A stretch of DNA of 64,000 nucleotides from Pseudomonas chlororaphis (GTDB taxonomy: Bacteria; Pseudomonadota; Gammaproteobacteria; Pseudomonadales; Pseudomonadaceae), in assembly GCF_000783395.1 (NCBI RefSeq), contig NZ_JSFK01000038.1:1-64000 (forward strand), read 5' to 3'. The notes beneath the pieces were generated by a model. It did not search any database. It was not told where the DNA came from and was given only the letters and a program-made list of their open reading frames with translations. Every line of letters starts with the position of its first letter. Positions within the stretch are counted from its first letter, which is position 1. This document shows, piece after piece, positions 1-7,285 of the stretch. A program made the position numbers and the translations under genes.

Positions 1-62
1 CCCTTTCCCCCTCGCCCCCTTGGGGGCGGTCCGACGTTTCGGGAGGGCTGGGGTGAGGGGGT
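1..62. repeat. GC-rich palindromic repeat, reverse copy
   Basis: The stretch pairs C-rich runs (CCCTTTCCCCCTCGCCCCC) with G-rich runs (GGGCTGGGGTGAGGGGG). It is the reverse complement of the element that opens the repeat block at 50797, apart from about 14 extra bases in the middle. It lies just past the stop of the minus-strand gene at 75-566, as expected for an intergenic dispersed repeat. It could also form a stem at the transcript end, but it lacks a clean T tract. Confidence 0.7.
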
Positions 63-74
63 AAGCTCTTGATC

Positions 75-566
75 TTAACCGCGATCGCGCGGAATCAGAC
101 TCTGCAACTGCTGCGCCAGAAAGTTCGCATCAAACACAAACGTATCCGGATCCTTCAAACCATTGGTCTTGCGCCACTGCCACTCACCATTCGCCAATCC
201 CACCAGCGAAATGCTGCCATACCGCGCCGCCGTCAACCCCATCACTGCCAGTGAAATCTGCCCGCCACTGCCCATCACATCCGGCACGAACTCCACCGGT
301 TTGCCGGCAATCACAATGCTCAGCTTTTCTGTTTTGAAGGTCGAGGTCTCCACCGGCGTGCTCGGCCCGAACGCGACATAAGCCTCACGACTCACCTCCA
401 GCAGATTCGGCGCCTGCACAGGTTCCAGCCATTGCTGAATATCACCGAACAGTGCAGTAATCCGCGCGGCCCAAGCGGCCGATTGCGTCTCGAACAGTTG
501 CTTCTTGTGCGCTTCGCTCTCGGCGTAGTGACGAAGCATTTCGCCCAGTTGTTGTACGTCGTTCAT
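75..566 (-). CDS. Conserved hypothetical protein, 163 aa
   Basis: I do not recognise this protein. The ATG at 566 was chosen because AGGAG lies about 7 bases upstream; the longer open frame to 692 has no such site and would run into the region before the lux-box-like site. The N-terminal third (about 1-50) is helical and rich in Q, E and A. The rest is a mixed beta region with glycine-rich stretches (VMGSGGQISLAVMG). There is no signal peptide or membrane segment, so it is probably cytoplasmic. It is divergent from the HvnA-like gene at 802, and the palindrome at 698-713 sits between them, so co-regulation is possible but not shown. Confidence 0.7.
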   Translation of the reverse strand: MNDVQQLGEMLRHYAESEAHKKQLFETQSAAWAARITALFGDIQQWLEPVQAPNLLEVSREAYVAFGPSTPVETSTFKTEKLSIVIAGKPVEFVPDVMGSGGQISLAVMGLTAARYGSISLVGLANGEWQWRKTNGLKDPDTFVFDANFLAQQLQSLIPRDRG

Positions 567-697
567 GAGCAAGCTCCTCAATTGGCCTATGAGTACGGAT
601 AGTGGCAGATCGACCGGCCTACGTACGTTTAAGTAATCACCCCATCCTCCTTTATCGAGCCCTTTAACCGACAGACGGTTAAAATAAGGCAAAATAC

Positions 698-713
698 CTG
701 TCAGTTCTGACAG
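698..713. promoter_or_regulatory. lux-box-like palindrome, site 1
   Basis: Perfect 7-bp arms CTGTCAG and CTGACAG flank a TT centre. It lies about 90 bp before the HvnA-like gene at 802. A weak -10-like TTCAAT at 737-742 is centred about 34 bp downstream, the spacing expected when a LuxR-type protein binds near -42. Two further perfect copies at 1842 and 7208 and one degenerate copy at 21287 precede related or unassigned genes. The assignment to the LuxR family rests on similarity to the classical 20-bp lux box; no LuxR is encoded in the window. Confidence 0.72.
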
Positions 714-801
714 TGCTCAGCCTGCAAAGTTAGTGTTTCAATCATCAGCGAGGTGAAGTGCAGCAGAGACGACAAACGGCCAGAACGCAGGGAGCCGCAA
801 A

Positions 802-1737
802 ATGAAAATTTTATTTCTTTCAGTTTCAATCGCAACGCTACTTGGCTGTGCTCACACGACTACACCGCCACTGAACCAGCCAGTTAGCAGCAGTAATGCA
901 AATAGCGCCCTGACCGGACCGCAAGTCGTCGAGTGGTTGAACACACTTTATAACTCGAAATTTCAGAACTGCCATGAGTCAGCCAACCAGCCCGCCTTCC
1001 TGTGTTCGGGGATAATTTTTCGAGTCACTGATAAAAGGCCAGGCGAGACTCATCACGTCTGGAACCCCAGCCCGACGTCCGTCAAGAATGGTGGAGTCTC
1101 CTTCTCTTACCTGAGAGCAGACTCCAAATACGGGCGACTGGCCTGGGGCCATGGCAACGGATTCATGCTGTACCCGATTTTCGGCGCCCCGCAAGACAAG
1201 GTCGATCTCGATGTGTTGTGTTCGTTTCCAATCGATGGCTGGACCTGGAACCGCACCACACCTTGCGGTCATCACGCCTCGTACCCTACCACCAGCCAGC
1301 GTTGCCAGAGTTCAGGAGTGTCCACCGCCGAACAGTGGAAAAACGTCTGGGACAACTCCCCCAATAGCCACCACATTCGCCAATGCGGCTTCGATGTTTC
1401 AGAGGCGACCGGCAAGCCGGCCGCGGTGCCGTTCTACCAGTCGGTAAGAGCGCGTGGAATGTTGAGTCAGAACCCCACGCACTTCACTGAACAGAATGAA
1501 GTCGTGGTCAAGACATGGCCACAAAATCTGCAAGACACCCTGCCGCTCATGGCGTTCTTCTTTATCGCCGGTGGCGGCAATGCCGGCCTGCCGGAAGCCC
1601 AAGGCAACCAGCAGGATTTCTACAATTCCACCACCCGAAGAATATGGGTGCCGGTCATCCGTTTGTTTCCTCCCTCGACCCCCACCAGCGAGGCCACGTT
1701 CCAGTACGTCGAGTCCGACCAACTGGTCAAGCCTTGA
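802..1737 (+). CDS. hvnA: Halovibrin-like (HvnA family) lipoprotein, copy 1
   Basis: This is a 311-residue exported protein. A hydrophobic signal ends in a lipobox (LLGC, Cys16, Ala at +2), which suggests an outer-membrane lipoprotein. It shares the family pattern with the copies at 3389 and 4370: FLCSG near 67, SPTSVKNGGVSFSYLRAD, RQCGFDV, FYQS.RARG, AFFF/Y and QxDFYNST near the C-terminus. Six cysteines besides the lipid Cys are shared by all three, so disulfides are likely. Halovibrins of Vibrio fischeri act on NAD (ADP-ribosyltransferase/NAD glycohydrolase reports); activity here is inferred from family only. The start follows AGGGAG. A lux-box-like site at 698 precedes it. Confidence 0.8.
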   Translation: MKILFLSVSIATLLGCAHTTTPPLNQPVSSSNANSALTGPQVVEWLNTLYNSKFQNCHESANQPAFLCSGIIFRVTDKRPGETHHVWNPSPTSVKNGGVSFSYLRADSKYGRLAWGHGNGFMLYPIFGAPQDKVDLDVLCSFPIDGWTWNRTTPCGHHASYPTTSQRCQSSGVSTAEQWKNVWDNSPNSHHIRQCGFDVSEATGKPAAVPFYQSVRARGMLSQNPTHFTEQNEVVVKTWPQNLQDTLPLMAFFFIAGGGNAGLPEAQGNQQDFYNSTTRRIWVPVIRLFPPSTPTSEATFQYVESDQLVKP

Positions 1738-1841
1738 ATCCCAGTCTGCAGCCGAGAAGCAATGATCGCTGGCTTCCAGAGTTCGCCATGCGTTGCGTCG
1801 GGGTATAAATCTGATGAACGGTAGCTTTGACCCCGTTTTAC

Positions 1842-1857
1842 CTGTCAGATCTGACAG
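1842..1857. promoter_or_regulatory. lux-box-like palindrome, site 2
   Basis: Perfect arms CTGTCAG and CTGACAG flank an AT centre, 64 bp before the ATG at 1921. A good -10-like TAGATA at 1882-1887 is centred 35 bp downstream. Transcription would then start near 1894, which excludes the GTG at 1891 as the translation start and supports the ATG at 1921. The site would drive the Ig-like/HvnA/HvnA/DUF2599 operon. Confidence 0.78.
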
Positions 1858-1920
1858 TAGGCGATGTTTGCCAAAAGGTTTTAGATAAAGGTGTCTATCG
1901 AATACTCAGGGACGCATGAC

Positions 1921-3315
1921 ATGACCAACCCATCCGAGAACACTCAACCGCTGCAAATTGACCCGGTACAAATACCGGGCATGGTGAATCCGGTGGACTA
2001 TCCAGAGGACCATCACGGTGGAATTCCGTTATCACTGGCTAGCAGCGGGAACATCCGGTCAGTCGTGGATCCCTGGTTAAACATGAGTGTCAATGACTCT
2101 GCAGACGCATTGCTCAACGAATCGGACAACTCAGTGGTCAACAAGATCATTCAGAGCGGCGAAGAGAATCAACAGTTCACGATGGACTTGCCTGCCACGC
2201 TTCTTAGGGACGGCATCAACTCTTTGCGTCTGCGAGTTACCCGGCTCAATCAACCTGAGCCCGTAACTTCGCAGCCGCTGAAAGTGCTTTACTACACCCC
2301 GCGCCCCGGCGGGCAAGTCACCGGAAGCGGGGACAACCCGAATCTGATAATGACGCTGCCCGCTGAAGTCATCAGCGACGGCGTAAACGCTGAACGTGCA
2401 AAGAACGGTGTAGACATCAGGCTAAGTTATGTCTACATGCGCCAACACGACGTAATTACACTCTATCGTGATGGCCGTGAAACAACGTACAAGGTGACCG
2501 CCGCTCAAGCCGCGGCGGGCGCCGTCGTCGTGAGGCTGCTCACCAATGACTTCTGGCAAGACAACGAAAAGTTTGCCTTGCGCTTCAGGGTCACCGACCA
2601 GCTCGGTAACTCATCAGGCCCGCAGGCCATCTGGTCAAGTACCACTTTGATTAACGTGTACATACGGAAAGAACCGGAACTGGATCTGATCAGGCCCAAA
2701 GTACTGGAAGCGAAAGAGTCCGGCGGCACGCTACTGAACTTCATCAAGGATTTTTATGACGCCAAGTTCGCCACGGTAGAAGTCAACTACACAGGCTCCG
2801 ATACAGGTCAAACAGTAAGAGTCAAATGGCTCGGCCGCAACTTCACCTATCCCACTGAGGTGCAAACCGTAAAAACACCTGGGGAAACGTTGCATTTCCA
2901 GATTCCGCGCCTGGAGGTCATCGACACTATGGGGGGCGGTGGTCGGGCAGAAGTCACCTATACGGTCAGATTGCCCGGCACTACCGAAGACAAGACCTCT
3001 CGCGATCTGAATCTGGCATTCACCGAGCAGAAGCACCTTCTCGGGCAACCCACAATCAATTCGGACAGAACCAATTTGAGGGTTTACTACCCGACACTTG
3101 AAGCTCCCTACAGAGTGCGTATGGCGTTACATGGTGTGACCACCCGCTATAGCGACGAGGTGGATATCGTCAACGAGTCTTACACCAACTTCCCGATTCC
3201 AGCGGCGTGGATTACAGAGAACCGCGGGAAAGACGTGATGTTCAACTACACGCTCAAACGCACCGGGACCAGTGAGCCGCTGATCTTTTCATGGTGCCTC
3301 AGGGTGAGGCTCTAG
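1921..3315 (+). CDS. Ig-like-fold repeat protein, 464 aa
   Basis: This is an all-beta protein of several Ig-like modules, related to the larger protein at 7286. Both carry a V.DQL.NS motif (VTDQLGNSSGPQAIWS here, VYDQLNNSADPDAQWS there) and a LPAEV/LPDEV module start. No classical signal peptide is visible; the N-terminus is polar (MTNPSENTQPLQIDP), so export would need a non-Sec route or it stays in the cell. It ends FSWCLRVRL with a late Cys. The ATG at 1921 has CAGGGA upstream and is preferred over the GTG at 1891. It lies 73 bp before the second HvnA-like gene, so one operon is likely. Function unknown; an adhesin or surface-structure role is inference. Confidence 0.72.
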   Translation: MTNPSENTQPLQIDPVQIPGMVNPVDYPEDHHGGIPLSLASSGNIRSVVDPWLNMSVNDSADALLNESDNSVVNKIIQSGEENQQFTMDLPATLLRDGINSLRLRVTRLNQPEPVTSQPLKVLYYTPRPGGQVTGSGDNPNLIMTLPAEVISDGVNAERAKNGVDIRLSYVYMRQHDVITLYRDGRETTYKVTAAQAAAGAVVVRLLTNDFWQDNEKFALRFRVTDQLGNSSGPQAIWSSTTLINVYIRKEPELDLIRPKVLEAKESGGTLLNFIKDFYDAKFATVEVNYTGSDTGQTVRVKWLGRNFTYPTEVQTVKTPGETLHFQIPRLEVIDTMGGGGRAEVTYTVRLPGTTEDKTSRDLNLAFTEQKHLLGQPTINSDRTNLRVYYPTLEAPYRVRMALHGVTTRYSDEVDIVNESYTNFPIPAAWITENRGKDVMFNYTLKRTGTSEPLIFSWCLRVRL

Positions 3316-3388
3316 CGGGTTACGAGGCAGCGCAACCGCAATCAAACCGACCTTTTTCATTACCCTGAACAGTGAAGAGCAAATCGTC

Positions 3389-4336
3389 ATGCGCCAAATA
3401 ATCGGTTTCATATTAATCGCTGTGTTGTGCGGTTGTTCTCAAGACACCCGGCAACTGCCGGCGCCCACCATTACCAATATAGTCCAGAGCATTGATGGGC
3501 CTGCCATTGCCGCACAACTTTCAACCCTGTACGACCGCAAGTACGCGAACTGCAACAACTCAAATTCTCAACCTGCGTTTCTCTGCTCAGGCGTCATAAT
3601 CAGAGTCACCGTCAAGGATCCTGACAACAAATATAAAGTCTGGGAGCCGAGCCCGATTTCGGTAAAACAGGGCATGGTGACATTTTCCTATCTACGGTCA
3701 GATTCAAACTTCATACGCTTCGCCTATGGCTATAACAACGGCTACGTACTCTTTCCGATATTCGAAGCCCCCACTGACAAGTCTGATTTACAGATACTGT
3801 GTTCTTACCCGTACGACGCATGGAGTCACACCCGTGGCGATACCCCTTGTGCGGCGCACGCGAGCTATCCAGCGCAAAGCCAGCTATGCCAAAACGCCGG
3901 CGTTACCACCGCAGAACAATGGTACGAAGTCTGGAAACTGCCCGGTGGCAGCCCCAATCAACGGCAATGCGGCTTTGACGTCAGGGATGAACGCAATGCA
4001 CTGGCCGGCCCGGCGTTCTATCAATCCATACGCGCCAGAGGACTGCCCAATCCGCGCAACGAGAATCACAACGAGATCCAGATAAAGACCTGGTGCGACC
4101 CCACCAGCGCTAACCCTGCCACTTCATGTAAACAGTCCTTCCCTGCCAACAAGTTTCCGATCATGGCGTTCTTCTACTTAAACGGCAGCGCGGGCCTGGC
4201 GGACGCCCAGTACAACCAGCGTGATTTCTATAACTCGACCAATCCGAAAGTCATCGTACCGATCATTCGTCTGACGCTTGCCAGTAGTGGCACGACTTTT
4301 ACTTACATACAGGCCGATCAGGCGATCCTCCCGTAA
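3389..4336 (+). CDS. hvnA: Halovibrin-like (HvnA family) lipoprotein, copy 2
   Basis: This is a 315-residue paralog of the proteins at 802 and 4370. The signal peptide ends in lipobox LCGC (Cys16, Ser at +2), so it is a predicted outer-membrane lipoprotein. Family blocks are present: QPAFLCSGVIIRVT, SPISVKQGMVTFSYLRSD, RQCGFDVRDERN, PAFYQSIRARG, AFFYLNGSAGLADAQYN and QRDFYNSTNPK. It carries two extra cysteines in a short insert (WCDPTSANPATSCKQ) that the other copies lack. The catalytic activity of halovibrins is directed at NAD; it is not proven for this group. It is the second gene of the operon that starts at 1921. Confidence 0.8.
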   Translation: MRQIIGFILIAVLCGCSQDTRQLPAPTITNIVQSIDGPAIAAQLSTLYDRKYANCNNSNSQPAFLCSGVIIRVTVKDPDNKYKVWEPSPISVKQGMVTFSYLRSDSNFIRFAYGYNNGYVLFPIFEAPTDKSDLQILCSYPYDAWSHTRGDTPCAAHASYPAQSQLCQNAGVTTAEQWYEVWKLPGGSPNQRQCGFDVRDERNALAGPAFYQSIRARGLPNPRNENHNEIQIKTWCDPTSANPATSCKQSFPANKFPIMAFFYLNGSAGLADAQYNQRDFYNSTNPKVIVPIIRLTLASSGTTFTYIQADQAILP

Positions 4337-4369
4337 TCCCAACCCGACTCTAATTCAACGGAAGAGGAA

Positions 4370-5311
4370 ATGATCATGTGCAGAATAGTTGTTTTCTTGC
4401 TGATCGGTTTATTGACTGCATGCTCACAGCCTGCATCGCAATCGCCTGATGTAATCGACGCGAGCGCAGTGCAGAGCCAGAGAATGAATGGCCCGGCTAC
4501 CGCCACATATCTCACGACGCTTTACGCTCGCAAGTTCCCCAATTGCAACAAAGTGGATTCGCAGCCTGCCTTTCTATGTTCAGGGGTGATGATCAGGGTT
4601 ACGGAAAAAGACCCGAACAATACTTATAAAGTCTGGGATCCCAGTCCGACCTCCATAAGAAATGGTGGTATCAATTTTTCTTACCTTCGTGTTGACAGCA
4701 ACTTTGGCAGGTTGGCCTGGGACAATGCCAATGGCTATATCCTGTATCCCGTACTGGAAAGACCTGCCACCACGGATCAACTGCAAACGCTGTGCATTTA
4801 TCCCATGGACTCCCACGGCTGGCACCGCAGTTCGACTGCGGTCTGCGTGGCGCACGCCGCTTTCCCCGAAGGTGGCCACTGTCAAGATGCAAATATTCTC
4901 ACAGGTGAGCAATTCAAAGCGGCCTGGGATAAGGCACCGGATAACAAAAACAAACGCCAATGCGATTTCGACGTCAGAGACGATCGTAACACCCTCGCCG
5001 GCCCAGCTTTTTTTCAGGCTCTGCAAGCAAAAATCCTGCTAGGTGCTGCTGGTTTTCGTGAGTGGAATGACGTGCTCATTAAAACCTGGCCCGCCGGTCA
5101 GCCCAACAAACTTCCCATCCTCGCGTTCTTCTACCTCGGCTCAAGTACGGATCCGACACAACTCGCCGATGCGAAATACAACCAGCGTGATTTCTATGAC
5201 TCGACCAACCCGAAAATCATCGTACCGATCATTCGCGTCGAACTTGCCGCGAGTCCGACCGGTACCGCCACTTTTACATATGCTGCGGCAGATCAGGAGA
5301 TCACTCAATGA
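4370..5311 (+). CDS. hvnA: Halovibrin-like (HvnA family) lipoprotein, copy 3
   Basis: This is a 313-residue paralog with lipobox LTAC (Cys18, Ser at +2). It keeps all six shared cysteines and the QRDFYDSTNPKIIVPIIR block near the C-terminus. It is closer to copy 2 than to copy 1 (PNNTYKVWDPSPTS, CDFDVRDDRNTLAGPAFFQ), which suggests a local duplication. GAAGAGG lies just upstream of the ATG at 4370; an in-frame ATG at 4376 is an alternative. Its stop overlaps the next start (ATGA at 5308-5311), so translation of the DUF2599 gene is probably coupled to it. Confidence 0.8.
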   Translation: MIMCRIVVFLLIGLLTACSQPASQSPDVIDASAVQSQRMNGPATATYLTTLYARKFPNCNKVDSQPAFLCSGVMIRVTEKDPNNTYKVWDPSPTSIRNGGINFSYLRVDSNFGRLAWDNANGYILYPVLERPATTDQLQTLCIYPMDSHGWHRSSTAVCVAHAAFPEGGHCQDANILTGEQFKAAWDKAPDNKNKRQCDFDVRDDRNTLAGPAFFQALQAKILLGAAGFREWNDVLIKTWPAGQPNKLPILAFFYLGSSTDPTQLADAKYNQRDFYDSTNPKIIVPIIRVELAASPTGTATFTYAAADQEITQ

Positions 5312-5760
5312 ACAGGCGCTGCAAGCCCGGCAACTTTTTCGTATCGGCGCTGACGGGCCTGGTACTTGCCACGTCCAGCGTCCAAGCAGCCGATACACCC
5401 ACAGCTGTTGCGGGTGAAAGCACAATCGTTATCGTCGAACGCTGTAACAGGTATATAGAGAGTGCGCACTGGTTCTATCGGGACTATCAATGGTCACTCT
5501 CCATTACGCCGACGACGTGCGCGCGCAGAACTCAGGATTTGGGCACGCCGTTCATCTGGAATGAACTAACCCGCGACTACTCCAACAGTCGATACTGGAA
5601 AAATACCCACGGCATGCGCCATCAGTTGATTTGCCATATGGAGATTGCGCGGGACAAACCGCAGTGGAACCTCGAACCCTGGCGCCCGGATGTCGGCTAT
5701 TCCAAGACCTTGGAGGCCGGCTGCAATCACGTCATCCCGCTGCCTGAAAAAGCACCATGA
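5308..5760 (+). CDS. DUF2599-type exported protein
   Basis: This is a 150-residue protein with a Sec signal peptide (hydrophobic SALTGLVLATSSVQA, cleavage after about Ala27/28). The body has the aromatic pattern YIESAHWFYRDYQWSLSI followed by TPTTCARR, which I associate with DUF2599. Four mature cysteines could form two disulfides. The ATG overlaps the stop of the third HvnA-like gene by 4 bases, so it is the last gene of the lux-box-associated operon. The coupling suggests a partner role to the HvnA-like proteins (inhibitor, chaperone or co-secreted factor), which is inference. Confidence 0.72.
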   Translation: MNRRCKPGNFFVSALTGLVLATSSVQAADTPTAVAGESTIVIVERCNRYIESAHWFYRDYQWSLSITPTTCARRTQDLGTPFIWNELTRDYSNSRYWKNTHGMRHQLICHMEIARDKPQWNLEPWRPDVGYSKTLEAGCNHVIPLPEKAP

Positions 5761-5877
5761 CACTTGCGCGAAAGATGAGCGATACAGTTCATCTTGCGCT
5801 GGCGTCTGGCGTTGAAGAGCAGGACACTTCGGGCCTGTCAGGATCTGTTGATCCGCCCCCTTGCCCGAGGAACTTCA

Positions 5878-6570
5878 ATGCGCACCATCGGCCTGATCGG
5901 CGGCATGAGCTGGGAATCCAGCGCCGAATACTATCGACTCATCAATCAGCAAGTCCGGGATCGTCTCGGCCCGTTGCGCTCCGCGCAGTTGCTGATGCAC
6001 AGCGTCGATTTCGGCCCTGTCGAACAGGCCCAGCACGCCGGGCGCTGGGACGATGCGGCGGCGATTCTGGTCGATGCTGCGCGCAGGCTAGAAGCCGGCG
6101 GCGCCGAATGCGTGGTGCTGTGTACCAACACCATGCACAAGGTGGCCGAGCAGATTCAGGCGGCGATCAGCATTCCGTTTTTGCACATTGCCGAACCGGC
6201 CGCACAGGCGGCTCTGGACATTGATGCGCGCGCAGTCGGCCTGCTCGGCACGGCATTCACCATGGAACAGGATTTCCTCAAGCAGCGCCTGATCGCCCAA
6301 GGCTTGACCGTGTTAGTGCCGGACGAGGCCGAGCGCAATGAAGTCCATCGGATCATCTACGACGAACTCTGCGTTGGCGTGATCAGCGATCAGTCACGAC
6401 AAATCTATCAGCGGGTCATTGAATCCCTGACCGCACGCGGCGCGCAGGCGATCATCCTCGGCTGTACGGAAATTGGCATGTTGATCAAACCCGAACACAG
6501 CGCCCTGCCCCTGCTCGACACCACCGAACTGCATGCGCAGTCGGCGGTGGCGTTCGCCTTGGGCGACTGA
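5878..6570 (+). CDS. Aspartate/glutamate racemase family protein
   Basis: This is a 230-residue cofactor-independent amino-acid racemase of the YgeA/Asp-Glu racemase family. It opens MRTIGLIGGMSWESSAEYY. The two catalytic cysteines are Cys82 in LCTNTMHK and Cys196 in LGCTEIG. Substrate preference cannot be read; YgeA-type enzymes have broad specificity. The start follows GAGGAAC; the open frame extends upstream to 5794 but that part has no family similarity. It ends 1 bp before the convergent acetyltransferase gene. It is a cytoplasmic enzyme likely to supply or remove D-amino acids. Confidence 0.88.
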   Translation: MRTIGLIGGMSWESSAEYYRLINQQVRDRLGPLRSAQLLMHSVDFGPVEQAQHAGRWDDAAAILVDAARRLEAGGAECVVLCTNTMHKVAEQIQAAISIPFLHIAEPAAQAALDIDARAVGLLGTAFTMEQDFLKQRLIAQGLTVLVPDEAERNEVHRIIYDELCVGVISDQSRQIYQRVIESLTARGAQAIILGCTEIGMLIKPEHSALPLLDTTELHAQSAVAFALGD

Positions 6571-6571
6571 G

Positions 6572-7090
6572 TCAGGTTTTCGCGCGATTGCGCAGACGGG
6601 CCATGCTCAAGGTGTCGACCCACTGCCCGTCACGCACGGCGTAGTCGCGGAACAGGCCTTCGTTCTCAAAACCGAATTTGCGGTAGAGACCGATGGCTGC
6701 CTCATTATCGGCATACACCGTGAGTTCCACGCGGTGCAGGTTCATCCAGTTGTCGGCGACCTCCAGCGCCGCCGCCAACAGCTTCGAACCCACGCCTTTG
6801 CCCTGCCATGCGACCGCAACGCCCATGCCGAAACTGCCAGCGTGCGCCCGACGCATCCTCGAATACGCCTCCAGCCCGAGGTTGCCGATCACCACGCCCT
6901 GATGCAGCGCCACCAGTTTCACCGCGCGCTCGTTGTCCGCCAGCAGGCGTTGGCGCCAGACTTCTACGGACTGAAACGGCATCTGCAACACCTGCCGCGC
7001 CACGGCCGGATCGTTGTACAGCGCGGTGATGCCTTCGAGGTGGGATTCGTTTAGGCGTTCGAGGTGGATGGCGGGGTTGGGGTCTGGCAT
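6572..7090 (-). CDS. GNAT family N-acetyltransferase (YhhY-like)
   Basis: This is a 172-residue GNAT protein. The acetyl-CoA motif AWQGKGVGSKLLAAAL is at about residues 94-109, followed by NLHRVELTVYADNEAAIGLY and KFGFENEG. The whole sequence tracks E. coli YhhY (L-amino-acid N-acetyltransferase), including the ending YAVRDGQWVDTLSMAR. Acetylation of amino acids or small amines is therefore likely; the exact substrate is unknown. It is convergent with the racemase gene and has a weak ribosome binding site. Confidence 0.88.
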   Translation of the reverse strand: MPDPNPAIHLERLNESHLEGITALYNDPAVARQVLQMPFQSVEVWRQRLLADNERAVKLVALHQGVVIGNLGLEAYSRMRRAHAGSFGMGVAVAWQGKGVGSKLLAAALEVADNWMNLHRVELTVYADNEAAIGLYRKFGFENEGLFRDYAVRDGQWVDTLSMARLRNRAKT

Positions 7091-7204
7091 GGGATCGGTC
7101 CGTGATCAGGTTTGGCTGATCACTCTAAACCGGCCGTGATCCGCCTGGCCAGCGCAAATACTGTGAAAGCAAGCCCGAGCGACCGCTCATCGGAAAACCG
7201 CTTT

Positions 7205-7226
7205 CACCTGTCAGATCTGACAGGTG
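7205..7226. promoter_or_regulatory. lux-box-like palindrome, site 3 (longest)
   Basis: This is a perfect 22-bp palindrome: the 16-bp core CTGTCAGATCTGACAG at 7208-7223 is extended by CAC and GTG. Its inner 20 bases match 16 of 20 positions of the Vibrio fischeri lux box as I remember it. A -10-like GATAGT at 7250-7255 lies 37 bp from its centre. It precedes the ATG at 7286 by about 60 bp, and this placement shows that the longer open frame from 7112 is not the translated start. Confidence 0.8.
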
Positions 7227-7285
7227 CGCATTTTCCAGATAAGCGCTCTGATAGTTCCTGCCGCCTGACAGAAGGAAACCTGGCC

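Noticed and set aside
5838..5857. Sequence CCTGTCAGGATCTGTTGATC before the racemase gene resembles the lux-box-like core
   Set aside because: Only the first half-site matches; the second half (TTG instead of CAG) and the spacing are wrong, and no -10 is placed correctly.
7112..7285. Longer N-terminus for the 936-residue Ig-like protein
   Set aside because: The 22-bp palindrome and its -10-like element lie inside this stretch, and a good RBS precedes the ATG at 7286.
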